Shown here one piece after another: positions 25,454-34,700 of a stretch of 64,000 bases of DNA. The stretch is from Variovorax gracilis (GTDB lineage Bacteria; Pseudomonadota; Gammaproteobacteria; Burkholderiales; Burkholderiaceae_C). The DNA lies in the NCBI RefSeq assembly GCF_030317115.1, contig NZ_JASZYF010000009.1, forward strand, positions 202,882 to 266,881, given 5' to 3'. Within the stretch, counting starts at the first letter, position 1, and each line of letters opens with the position of its first letter. The position numbers and the translations under genes were made by a program. Under the pieces are notes generated by a model. That model was given only the letters and a program-made list of their open reading frames with translations. It was not told the origin of the DNA and did no database searches.

Positions 25454-26545
25454 ATGAGTATCGAAATCCGCAACGTCAGCAAGCAGTTCGGTGATTTCCA
25501 CGCGCTGCGCGATGTGAGCCTGGACGTCTCGTCGGGCGAACTGGTCGCACTGCTCGGCCCCTCGGGCTGCGGCAAGACCACGCTGTTGCGCATCATCGCG
25601 GGTCTGGAAACCGCGGACACCGGCAGCATCCTGTTCTCGGGCGAGGACACCACTGACGTGCACGTGCGCGAACGCCAGGTGGGCTTCGTGTTCCAGCACT
25701 ACGCGCTGTTCCGCCACATGACGGTCTTCGAGAACGTGGCCTTCGGCCTGCGCGTCAAGCCACGCAGCGTGCGGCCGGGCGAGGCGCAGATCAAGTCCAA
25801 GGTGCACGACCTGCTGAAACTGGTGCAGCTCGACTGGCTGGCCGACCGCTATCCGTCGCAGTTGTCCGGCGGCCAGCGCCAGCGCATCGCATTGGCGCGC
25901 GCGCTGGCGGTGGAACCCAAGGTGCTCCTGCTCGACGAGCCCTTCGGCGCGCTCGACGCCAAGGTTCGCAAGGAACTGCGCCGCTGGCTGCGCCGCCTGC
26001 ACGACGAGTTGCACGTCACCAGCATCTTCGTCACGCACGACCAGGAAGAAGCGCTCGAAGTGGCCGATCGCGTGGTGCTGATGAACAGCGGCCGCGTCGA
26101 GCAGGTCGGCTCTCCGCAGGACGTGTGGGACCATCCCGCAAGCCCATTCGTCTACGGTTTCCTCGGCGATGTGAACCTGTTCCACGGCCGCGCGCACGAG
26201 GGGGAAGTGCACGTCGAAGGCATTCGCATCGACACGCAGGAGAGCGCATTCCGCGACGGCAAGGCGCTGGCCTATGTGCGTCCGCACGACCTGAATGTCG
26301 AGCGCTACACGGCCGGCGCGACGGGCATCGTCGCGACCTTGAGTCGCGCCATCGTCGTAGGCCCCATCGCGCGCCTGGAACTCGAGCCGGTCGAATCGAA
26401 TCCAGATAATCCGGGCTCCGGAACCATCATCGAAGCGCAACTCCCTGCGCAACAGTTCCGGGACCTGGGCCTGAAGGAAGGCGACACCGTCGTCGCCACG
26501 CCGCGCAAGGCCCGGGTGTTCGTTGAAGAATGGGTTTCGCCGTGA
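25454..26545 (+). CDS. cysA: Sulfate/thiosulfate ABC transporter ATP-binding protein CysA
   Basis: 363 residues, 12 nt after cysW. Walker A GPSGCGKTT, Q-loop VFQHYALFRHMTV, signature LSGGQRQRIALARAL, Walker B VLLLDEPFGALDAKVR and switch His in FVTHDQEEAL. The C-terminal ~120 residues are the TOBE-like regulatory domain of CysA/PotA-type proteins. Energises CysTW. Overlaps the start of dsbB by 16 nt. Confidence 0.96.
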   Translation: MSIEIRNVSKQFGDFHALRDVSLDVSSGELVALLGPSGCGKTTLLRIIAGLETADTGSILFSGEDTTDVHVRERQVGFVFQHYALFRHMTVFENVAFGLRVKPRSVRPGEAQIKSKVHDLLKLVQLDWLADRYPSQLSGGQRQRIALARALAVEPKVLLLDEPFGALDAKVRKELRRWLRRLHDELHVTSIFVTHDQEEALEVADRVVLMNSGRVEQVGSPQDVWDHPASPFVYGFLGDVNLFHGRAHEGEVHVEGIRIDTQESAFRDGKALAYVRPHDLNVERYTAGATGIVATLSRAIVVGPIARLELEPVESNPDNPGSGTIIEAQLPAQQFRDLGLKEGDTVVATPRKARVFVEEWVSP

Positions 26546-27066
26546 TCGATTGGTATTTTGGTGCGCCTCGGCGCGCGTTCGCGCTGATATGTGCTGCATG
26601 CGTGGCGATGCTCGCCTTCGGCATGTATTTGCAGCACGTGGTTGGCCTGGAGCCGTGCCCGATGTGCATCGTGCAGCGCTACGCGCTCGTGCTGGTCGCC
26701 GTCTTCGCGGGCCTCGCGGCGGCGAGCAGCCGCAGGGGACTGCAGGTGACAGGCTCCTTGCTGGGGCTCGTCATGGCCGTCGGCGGCGCCTACACCGCCG
26801 CGCGCCAGAGCTGGCTGCAATGGCATCCGCCGGAAGTGGTGTCCTGCGGTCGCGACATCTACGGGATGATCGAGACGTTTCCGCTGCAACGCGCCTTGCC
26901 GATGATCTTTCGCGGCGCCGGTGATTGCTCGCAGATCGACTGGACCTTTCTCGGCCTGTCGATCGCAAACTGGTCCTTCATTGCCTTCACCGTGTTCGCG
27001 GTGTTGCTGCTGGTCCTGCTGTTCCGCCCCTCGCGTCAGAGCGGCAGGGTGTCGAAGGCCGCGTAG
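26530..27066 (+). CDS. dsbB: Disulfide bond formation protein B
   Basis: 178 residues from ATG 26530; a GTG at 26542 overlapping the cysA stop is an alternative. Four-helix inner-membrane protein with the first redox pair Cys43-Cys46 (EPCPMC) and the second pair Cys106 and Cys133 in the periplasmic loop (SCGRDIYG, AGDCSQID). It reoxidises DsbA and passes electrons to quinone. It overlaps cysA by 16 nt, so it is probably translated from the sulfate operon message. Its last 31 nt overlap the convergent ParA-like gene. Confidence 0.95.
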   Translation: MGFAVIDWYFGAPRRAFALICAACVAMLAFGMYLQHVVGLEPCPMCIVQRYALVLVAVFAGLAAASSRRGLQVTGSLLGLVMAVGGAYTAARQSWLQWHPPEVVSCGRDIYGMIETFPLQRALPMIFRGAGDCSQIDWTFLGLSIANWSFIAFTVFAVLLLVLLFRPSRQSGRVSKAA

Positions 27067-27728
27067 GCGGTCGCCAGCCAGGTCTTCACGCGCTGGCGTT
27101 CCAGCAAACCCAGCGCGTGCGGTCCTTCGCGGTCGTTGACCGCCTTCCAGAAGCTCGTGTTGCGCGCATCGATCTTGCGCATGCTGGCGTCGTGCAGCCG
27201 GGGCAGGGCGATGACGCGAGCACCGTTCGCCGTCGCCTTGCTGAGCGACTGCGAACCGAGCAGCAGGCCGAAGTCGTTCCCGCGCCCATAGTTCTGCACC
27301 ACGATGTAGTTCGGCCGATTGCCGAAGGTGTCGATCAGCACGCCCAGCAGATCGCTCGAATCCTTGCCGTCGTCGAGCACATGCCAGAAGTTGACGGCCA
27401 CGCCGAGTTCATCGAACACGTCGAACAGGTCGGATTCCTTGATCCACCGTGAAAGCGGCGCCAGCGTCTGCGCCGCCAGGTCGACGATCACGCTTTGCTG
27501 GGGATTGGTTTCGAAGCCGTTCACAACCGTGTCGAGGCCCTCGAAGCTGTCCACCACCACCGGCGAGGCGAAGCCCTCGTAGAAACGGGTGAAGGAACTG
27601 TGCGAGCGATCGGTGTCGAAGCCGACGAAGGGCCTGCTGTGATCGATGAAGTACTGCGCCAGAACCCGTGCCGTGACCGACTTGCCGACACCGCCCTTTT
27701 CGCCGCCGATGAAATTGATGGAGCTCAT
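27036..27728 (-). CDS. Orphan ParA/MinD-like ATPase (mobilisation-type)
   Basis: 230 residues. The deviant Walker A GGEKGGVGKS (8-17) carries the signature lysine of the ParA/MinD family; FDTDRSHSSF and VIVDLAAQTL are the likely A' and B motifs. No ParB gene or parS-like repeat is nearby. The general look (single P-loop domain, VLDDGKDSSDLLGVLI, NYIVVQNYGRGNDFG) resembles ATPases near plasmid mobilisation genes, but this is a weak resemblance. It is next to hipBA and overlaps dsbB by 31 nt. Function unknown. Confidence 0.82.
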   Translation of the reverse strand: MSSINFIGGEKGGVGKSVTARVLAQYFIDHSRPFVGFDTDRSHSSFTRFYEGFASPVVVDSFEGLDTVVNGFETNPQQSVIVDLAAQTLAPLSRWIKESDLFDVFDELGVAVNFWHVLDDGKDSSDLLGVLIDTFGNRPNYIVVQNYGRGNDFGLLLGSQSLSKATANGARVIALPRLHDASMRKIDARNTSFWKAVNDREGPHALGLLERQRVKTWLATAYAAFDTLPL

Positions 27729-27847
27729 GAGGTTCCTGGGTGAATGGGTTGGAATGTGCGATTCATTCTAGGGGCCGAGTCGTGGCCGACAGTCGCTATC
27801 CGCATTTGCACCTTTGATTGGGCAGGGCTGGCTTGTGCCTAAGTTAA

Positions 27848-27914
27848 TATGCAAACTGACTTGAGAGCCGGCGCATTTGTGCACAATATGTTTTGCATCA
27901 CTAACGTTTGCATA
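27848..27914 (+). promoter_or_regulatory. Inverted operator pair and promoter region of hipBA
   Basis: TATGCAAAC (27848-27856) and its exact reverse complement GTTTGCATA (27906-27914) flank a 49-bp gap. A third related copy, TTTTGCATC, lies at 27891-27899. A possible promoter is TTGAGA (27861-27866), 17 bp, CAATAT (27884-27889). HipB dimers commonly bind such repeats across their own promoter. The region is strikingly A/T-rich for this chromosome. Confidence 0.55.
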
Positions 27915-27919
27915 ATTTG

Positions 27920-28243
27920 ATGATCATGGGCACCTTGGCTGAGATCGGCCGCTTTCTGCGTCAGGCGCGCAAGGATCGGGCCATGACGGCCTCCGAACTG
28001 GCGCTGAAGGCCGGCATCTCCCGGAACACCCTCGGCGCGCTGGAGGCCGGGCGCGGCAACGTCGAACTCAACACCCTGCTGGCGCTGCTCCGAACGCTCG
28101 AGCTGGAGATGCAATTCGTCCCCCAGGAAGTGGCTGCCTTGACCCGTGGCGACGCCGACGCCAAATCCACGGGCCTGCAGGACGAGGTCGAAAGTCTCAT
28201 GCCAAGGTCCCGCAGGAGCCCGCCGGCAAGGCCTACCCGATGA
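27920..28243 (+). CDS. hipB: HipB-type antitoxin, XRE helix-turn-helix
   Basis: 107 residues from ATG 27920 (ATG 27926 equally possible; no clear ribosome site before either). XRE domain: LAEIGRFLRQARKDRAMTASELALKAGISRNTLGALEAGRGNVELNTLLALLRTL; the recognition helix is around GISRNTLGALE. It would bind and neutralise the HipA kinase and repress the operon. It overlaps hipA by 4 nt (ATGA). The tail after ~80 is arginine-rich and not conserved in my reading. Confidence 0.88.
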   Translation: MIMGTLAEIGRFLRQARKDRAMTASELALKAGISRNTLGALEAGRGNVELNTLLALLRTLELEMQFVPQEVAALTRGDADAKSTGLQDEVESLMPRSRRSPPARPTR

Positions 28244-29610
28244 GCGTCGTCCGGTCACTGCGAATCCGGCGGGGCAGGACCGACGTCGGCTCGCTGTTCG
28301 GGCTCGACGACGGGCGGGTGTACTTCCGGTTCGACGACGAGTACGCCAAGAACCCCGCGCGGCCTGTCCTGTCGCAGCTCTACGTGGTTGCGCCGGTCAT
28401 CTCGGGCAGCAGCGAGAGAGTCGCGCAGGCGATCGCCGAGGCCGAGGCCGCCACCGTGGCGCAACTGCTGGATCCGACGCTCGACGTCAATCGCGGCGAC
28501 GGCAAGTTCGGCCTGCCGCCTTTCTTTCAGAACCTGCTTCCCGAGGGGCCGCTGCGCAGGCAGCTGGTCGGGGACCTCGGCCTGGAAGTGAATGACGAAC
28601 TTGGGCTGCTGGCAGCCTGTGGAGGCGATCTTCCCGGCGACGTCTGGGCGGACGCGGAGACGCTGGAGGAGCGCGCGCTCGGACGCCTGATCGGCCAAAG
28701 CCGCGACAGCTACGAGATGAGTTCAGGGCAGGTGCCGACCCCGCAGCAGACCTCGATCTCGGGCGTGCAGCCCAAGATGGCGCTGGTGCGGGGCGGGCCG
28801 GGGCGCTACGTGATGCGCTCCAGGCGATCGGATGAAAGGCACTTCATCGGCAAGCTGCCGACGGCCGAATACGACCGGCTCCCCGAGGTCGAATACAGCT
28901 CGCTGAAGCTGGCCGCTGCCGCCGGCGTGAACACCTGCGAGGCATCGCTGCAACCGCTTTCGGCCATCGCGGACCAGTTGCCTTACGCACTCCAGAAGGA
29001 CGAGCGCAACTTCTTGCTGGTGTCGCGTTTCGACCGCGACGTCGATACCGAGACTCGACGGCTGCACATGGAGGATTTCGCGCAAGTCACGGGCACGCCG
29101 TCCGAGTACAAGTATTCAGGCACCTACGCGGCCATCGGGCTGCTGCTCAAGCGTCGCTCGGCGAAGGGCGAGGCCGACGTGGCCGAGCTGTTGCGACGCA
29201 TCAAGGTCTCGGAGTTGCTGGGCAACTATGACGCGCACCTGAAGAACTTCAGCCTGGTCTACCCACCCGGCCGGACCAGGCCCGAACTATCGAAGGCCTA
29301 TGACATCGTCGCCTACGGCGTGTATTTCAAGGGGTCGGGGCACGGTTTGCAGTTCTTTCCCGGGCAGAAGGACAGAAGCCTGCTGACGCCCAGCACGCTG
29401 CGCCAGCTTGCCAACGCGTGGGACATCCCCGAAAAGCACCTGTCCGAAGTCGTCTCGGACTGCGTCGACCAGGCGATGAAGAACTGGCCCGGCCTGTTGA
29501 AGGCGCTGCCGCTCGCGCCTGTCCACCGGGCGCGACTGGCCGAGCACATCGAATCCAATGCCAGCGTCGTGTCATGGCGCAAGCGCCATCGCGACGCGGC
29601 ATGGTTCTAG
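28240..29610 (+). CDS. hipA: HipA-type serine/threonine kinase toxin
   Basis: 456 residues. N-terminal subdomain about 1-110 (FRFDDEYAKN, GLPPFFQNLLPEGPLRRQLV). Gly-rich loop TSISGVQPK at 171-179, where Ser172 would match the autophosphorylated Ser150 of E. coli HipA. Catalytic loop NYDAHLKN at 329-336 (Asp331), and a metal-binding Asp355 in AYDIVA. E. coli HipA phosphorylates glutamyl-tRNA synthetase and causes persistence; the target here is not known. All key residues look intact. Coupled to hipB by a 4-nt overlap; four nt from the convergent lipoprotein gene. Confidence 0.93.
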   Translation: MSVVRSLRIRRGRTDVGSLFGLDDGRVYFRFDDEYAKNPARPVLSQLYVVAPVISGSSERVAQAIAEAEAATVAQLLDPTLDVNRGDGKFGLPPFFQNLLPEGPLRRQLVGDLGLEVNDELGLLAACGGDLPGDVWADAETLEERALGRLIGQSRDSYEMSSGQVPTPQQTSISGVQPKMALVRGGPGRYVMRSRRSDERHFIGKLPTAEYDRLPEVEYSSLKLAAAAGVNTCEASLQPLSAIADQLPYALQKDERNFLLVSRFDRDVDTETRRLHMEDFAQVTGTPSEYKYSGTYAAIGLLLKRRSAKGEADVAELLRRIKVSELLGNYDAHLKNFSLVYPPGRTRPELSKAYDIVAYGVYFKGSGHGLQFFPGQKDRSLLTPSTLRQLANAWDIPEKHLSEVVSDCVDQAMKNWPGLLKALPLAPVHRARLAEHIESNASVVSWRKRHRDAAWF

Positions 29611-29614
29611 TCCC

Positions 29615-30916
29615 TCAGCGGAGTGCCGGCAGCCGGCTCGCTTCGTCGCGTAAGCGCTGCATGAGCATGTCGACCATCTCGCTCGACCGGAGAATCGAAA
29701 TGTGGTCTTCGTCGAAGCCGAAGATGAAATCTGCGCGCGATTGAATGTCGGGCGCCAGCACGCTGTCCAGTGACACGGCGCCGTCGTTGTTGCCGGAGAC
29801 GAAGCGCGAATGGCCGCCGAAGCCGAAGAACAGCGTGTACCGGATGTCGGCCGGCCGCGGGACGACCATCAGCTCGCTCAGGTACGGTGAGTTGGGCGCC
29901 ATGTCGAGCCACGATCCGGGGACGCGCGTCGGCCCGATGTCCGCCCAGCGCGCAGCCGAGTGCCCCAGCCACGGCGTGGAGATCGTCACCACGTGATGCA
30001 CCGGCGGCGCGCGACCTTCGCGAACGATGATGTTCAATGCGCCGCGGGTCACCAGTCCTCCCATGCTGTGCGCAACGACGACACTGGTGGGAAAGGCATA
30101 CCGGTAGTGAAGCTCGTCGACGGCGTTGTTCAGGAACAAGGCCGAGAGGCCGATGGAAAAGCCCGAGGGGTAGAAGAAGACCCACGGCTGGAAGCGCGTT
30201 CGATCCAGCTTGTCGATGACGTGTTCCCAATCGCGGGGCGATCCGCCGGCCCCGTGCACGAAGATCACCGGGATCCGCTTCGGATCGTAGGGTTCGAGCA
30301 TGAAGAGCCCGGCGCGGCCTTCCTCGACGAATCGAAGGGGCTGGAACAGTCCTTCGCGCACCCGGCTAGGCGCGAATCGGCCTTCATCGATGGCGGCCTG
30401 TGCGCCGAATCCCTCGTTGCGTCGACGCACGAGTGCAGCATAGGCCTCGTCGAAGACAGGCGGCAGGGCCTTGGTGGTCGCAATGGATGGAATCCTGATG
30501 TGACCAAGTCCCTTCGCCGCCGTGGGCGGATCGTCGACGGCATCGATGCTCAGCGCGGTGCCTTCGTAGAGCACGGCGGGCTCGCCGCTGCCGTACGCCA
30601 TGTCGCGATCGACGTCCTCGAAGGCCAGGATCCCGTACTGCCCCGGTGGGCCTGCCAGGTGGTAGACACCTCGGCTTCTCGGAATCACGTCGAGGAAAAC
30701 GGGCTCCGGCGTGGCGCCGAGCCGGTACAGCACCACCACGATGGGGCCGCGAGCCTCTTTCTCGGTCTCGGCGATGCCGGTGAAGTACACCGCCGCGTCC
30801 AGCCGCCTCATTTGCCGGTCGGCCTGAAGGAGGCCGCAGCCGCTGGCCATCACGCAAAGCGCAATCAGCGCAATGCGCAGTGCATGCGAAAGACCGTGGG
30901 CAGCGATCGTCGGCAT
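29615..30916 (-). CDS. Lipoprotein alpha/beta hydrolase (lipase/esterase-like)
   Basis: 433 residues. Lipobox MASGC gives a lipidated Cys27. About 180 residues without recognised motifs precede the hydrolase core: oxyanion-hole HGAGG at 221-225, nucleophile Ser284 in VAHSMGGL, and likely catalytic His405 in FDEDHISI. So a membrane-anchored, periplasm-facing esterase, lipase or acyltransferase is likely. Its ATG overlaps the stop of the upstream lipoprotein gene (TGATG at 30914-30918), so the two are coupled. Substrate unknown. Confidence 0.88.
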   Translation of the reverse strand: MPTIAAHGLSHALRIALIALCVMASGCGLLQADRQMRRLDAAVYFTGIAETEKEARGPIVVVLYRLGATPEPVFLDVIPRSRGVYHLAGPPGQYGILAFEDVDRDMAYGSGEPAVLYEGTALSIDAVDDPPTAAKGLGHIRIPSIATTKALPPVFDEAYAALVRRRNEGFGAQAAIDEGRFAPSRVREGLFQPLRFVEEGRAGLFMLEPYDPKRIPVIFVHGAGGSPRDWEHVIDKLDRTRFQPWVFFYPSGFSIGLSALFLNNAVDELHYRYAFPTSVVVAHSMGGLVTRGALNIIVREGRAPPVHHVVTISTPWLGHSAARWADIGPTRVPGSWLDMAPNSPYLSELMVVPRPADIRYTLFFGFGGHSRFVSGNNDGAVSLDSVLAPDIQSRADFIFGFDEDHISILRSSEMVDMLMQRLRDEASRLPALR

Positions 30917-31671
30917 CAGTTCCTGGGCACCATCGAGAAGAACGGACCAAGACTACCCAGAAACCAGTTCTGGCTGAAGTCGAGCGCGGCCCGGCGGTAC
31001 TTTTCATCGGCCTGAGCGGCCAGCAGATCGAGTCGGGCAACCACCTTGGACAGTTCGCGATCCACGACCAGGTTGCGCCCGCGCTCGCTGATTTCGGTTG
31101 CCAGCAGCAGGGGTTGACCATCGGGGCCCGTCCTGGAGCCGATGAGCCAGAGCGAGATCTCCATATTTCGCGCCGCGCGAAAGCTGTTCTCGGCGTTCAC
31201 CCCGTCGAGCATGGTCTGCTCCCAGGTGTTGCCGTTGGCCTGCTTGAGCAGCGAGGCCCAGCCGACCACCAGCGCCGCGACGCGATCGCCCTCGTAGGGC
31301 TTCGGGCCGGTCGTCTCGAAGGCCAGCCGGATGGCGTCGATGCCCGTCGCGCCTCGGAGTTGAGGCAGGGCGGTTTCCTGCGAGACGGAATCCCAGGTGC
31401 GCTTGATCGCATCGTCCGCAATGTCGGCCCACTTTCGCCATTCACGCGGATTGCGCCGGTACAGCGACACCTGCACCCGCCGAACGGACTGGAGGTTGTC
31501 GCGCAACGCGAGATTGGCGATGCGATTGCTGCCCGTCTGCAGCCATTCGTTGTTGGCGTAGGGCTCGGCGCGCTCGGTGGAGGCGCATCCCGCCCCGCCG
31601 ATAGTCGCAACGGCCGTCGCGAGCAGCAAGACACGACGTCGGGAGGCAGGGAAAACGGGGGTCTCGCTCAT
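30916..31671 (-). CDS. Lipoprotein of unknown function
   Basis: 251 residues from the ATG at 31671 (MSETPVFPASRRRVLLLA). Lipobox IGGAGC. The rest is a soluble mixed alpha/beta protein with no motif I recognise; LYRRNPREWRKWADIADDAIKRTW and LDFSQNWFLGSLGPFFSMVP are conspicuous. A start at 31680 adds three residues. It is upstream of and coupled to the lipoprotein hydrolase. The pair may work together at the inner or outer membrane. Confidence 0.82.
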   Translation of the reverse strand: MSETPVFPASRRRVLLLATAVATIGGAGCASTERAEPYANNEWLQTGSNRIANLALRDNLQSVRRVQVSLYRRNPREWRKWADIADDAIKRTWDSVSQETALPQLRGATGIDAIRLAFETTGPKPYEGDRVAALVVGWASLLKQANGNTWEQTMLDGVNAENSFRAARNMEISLWLIGSRTGPDGQPLLLATEISERGRNLVVDRELSKVVARLDLLAAQADEKYRRAALDFSQNWFLGSLGPFFSMVPRN

Positions 31672-31775
31672 GGCTCGCACGTTATCATCCTCGCCTCAGG
31701 TGGCGGCCGATCTTCCGGGTCCAGGCCAGCGAAATCTCCTTACAAATCAACACCTTGCCTTAGGGCTGACCCGCC

Positions 31776-34700
31776 GTGCGTCTCAATTCCATCAAGCTTT
31801 CCGGCTTCAAATCGTTCGCCGAACCCACCAATTTCCTGCTGCCGGGCCAACTCGTGGGCGTGGTCGGGCCCAACGGTTGCGGCAAGTCGAACATCATGGA
31901 TGCCGTGCGCTGGGTGCTCGGCGAATCGCGTGCTTCCGAATTGCGCGGCGAGTCGATGCAGGACGTCATCTTCAACGGCACGACCACGCGCAAGCAGGCG
32001 AGCCGATCGAGCGTGGAACTCGTTTTCGACAACGCCGACCACCGGGCAGGCGGCCAGTGGTCGCAATTCGCGGAAATCGCTGTCAAGCGGGTACTGACGC
32101 GCGACGGCAATTCCAGCTACTACATCAACAACCAGCCGGTGCGCAGGCGCGACGTGCAGGACGTGTTCCTCGGCACCGGCCTCGGCCCCCGCGCCTACGC
32201 GATCATCGGCCAGGGCACGATCAGCCGGATCATTGAATCCAAGCCCGAGGAATTGCGGCTCTTCCTCGAAGAGGCGGCCGGCGTCTCCAAGTACAAGGAA
32301 CGCCGCCGTGAGACCGAGAACCGCCTGGGCGACACGCGCGAGAACCTCACGCGCGTCGAAGACATCCTGCGCGAACTCAACAGCAACCTCGAAAGGCTGG
32401 AGAAGCAGGCGGAGGTCGCCGCGCGCTACAACGCGCTGACCGGTGATGCCACGCGCAAGCAGCACCAGCTCTGGTTCCTGAAGCGCACCGAAAGCGAATC
32501 CGACCAGAGCCGCATCAAGGCCGACGCGGAGAAAGCCATCAACGACCTCGAATCGCGCACCGCCGATCTGCGCCATATCGAGGCCGAACTCGAAACAGTG
32601 CGGCAGGCGCACTACGCCGCTGGCGACCAGGTCAACCAGGCGCAGGGCAAGCTGTACGAGGCCAGCGCGGAGGTCGGCCGGCTCGAAGGCGAGATCCGCT
32701 TCGTGGTCGAAGGCCGCCAACGGGTGGAACAGCGACTCGTCCAGCTGCGCGAGCAGATCGCGCAATGGAGTGCCCGCCGCGAGGACGCCGAAGCCGAGAT
32801 CGAGACGCTTGCCGGCCAGGGCGTGAACGCCGAGGAACAAGCCGAATTGCTGGCCGCGCAGCTCGAAGAGCACGATGCCCGCATGCCGGAGCTGGAGGAC
32901 GCACAACAGCGCGCACAGGACGAGGCCAATGCCCAGCGTGCGACCGTCGGGCAGGTTCAGCAGCAGATCCAGGTCCTGGCGGCAGACCAACGCAATATCG
33001 AAGAACAAAGTCGCCAACTCAACCAGCGCGCCGAACGCCTGCGCAGCGACCAGAACGCGCTGGCGGCGCCTGACGAAGCGCGTCTGAGCGATCTCCGGGA
33101 GCAACTCGCTGCAGCACAGGAAGCTTCCGCCGAAGCCGACGCTCGGTTGCAGGATCTGCAGGAAGCCGTGCCGCAGCTCGACGACGACCGCCGCACGCGC
33201 CAGCAGGCTGTCAACACGGAAGGCGCACGCCATGCCGAATTCTCGGCGCGGCTCGAAGCGCTCAAGGCACTGCAGGAAAAGGTCAAGACCGACGGCAAGC
33301 TTGCGCCCTGGCTCGCGAAGCATGGCCTCGAAAGCCTGCAAGGCTTGTGGAGCCGCATCCACATCGAGCAGGGCTGGGAAAACGCCCTCGAATCCGCCTT
33401 GCGCGAGCGACTCGGCGCACTCGAAGTCAGCCGACTCGACATGGTCCGCGCCTTCGGTGGCGATGCACCGCCGGCCAAGCTGGCCTTCTATTCGCCGCCG
33501 GTGGCCGGCGTGCCGCAGGGCCCCGCCACGATGCCGCGCCTGTCCGATCTGCTGCGCCTGAGCGATGCCGGCCAGCAGGCCTTGCTGGCCGAATGGCTGC
33601 ATGGGTGCTTCACGGCAGAGACGCTGGAGGACGCGCTCGCGCAGCGGGAGAAGCTCCAGCCCGGCGAAGTGATCTACGTCAAGAGCGGGCATGCCGTCAC
33701 CGCGCACAGCGTGAGCTTCTATGCCCAGGACTCGGAGCAGGCCGGTTTGCTGGCCCGTCAGCAGGAAATGGAAAACCTGGAGCGCCAGTTGCGCGCCCAG
33801 ACGCTCATCGCCGACGAGTCGCGCACCGCGCTCGCGCGCGCCGAGGCTGCCTACGGCGACGCCGCCCAGCGCCTCGTCACGGCGCGCCGCGAGGCCGCCG
33901 ACACACAATCGCGTGCCCACGAGCTTCAAGTCGAGACACTGCGCCTCTCGCAACTGGCGGAGCAGACGCGGGCCCGCAGCGAGCAGTTGTCCAACGATCT
34001 CGGCGAAGTGGTCGCGCAGCTCGAGGAATTGCAGGAACGGCGGGTCGCGGCCGAGTCGCGTTTTGAAGAGCTGGACATGCAGCTGGCCGATAGCCAGGAG
34101 CGCCACGCCCAGCTCGACGAACGCGTGATCGAGGCCGGTCGCGCGCTGGCAGCGAGCCGCGAACAGCATCGCGGCCTGGAGCGCCAGGCGCAGGAGGCGA
34201 CCTTTGCGCAGCGCACCCTCGAAGCGCGCCGCGGCGAACTCAGCCGTGCCATCGAGACGGCCTCGCAGCAGAGCGTGTCGCTGAACGAGGAAGACGAACG
34301 CGCCCGTGCCGAGTTGGGTCGACTGTCCGACGCGGCGGCGCAGGCCGGCCTGCAGGATGCGCTGTCGCTCAAGCTCGAACGCGAATCCGCGCTCGGCGCT
34401 TCGCGCAGCCAGTACGACGACCTCACGATCAAGCTGCGCGCCAGCGACGAACGCCGCCTGCAACTGGAGCGCGAGCTCGACCCGCTGCGCCAGCGCATCA
34501 CCGAGTTCCAATTGAAGGAACAGGCGGCGCGCCTCGGCTTCGAGCAGTACCAGCAATTGCTGACCGACGCCGAAGCCGATCTCGAAGCGGTTGCGCTGTC
34601 GATCGAAACCGACAAGGTGCGGCTTACCGGCCTGCAAGGCGAGATCGATCGGCTGAACCGCGAAGTGGCATCGCTCGGCGCCGTCAACCTCGCGGCGCTC

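Noticed and set aside
27036..31680. A mobile element around the ParA-like gene and hipBA.
   Set aside because: No transposase, integrase, tRNA gene, or flanking direct repeats were found, so only an accessory patch is suggested.
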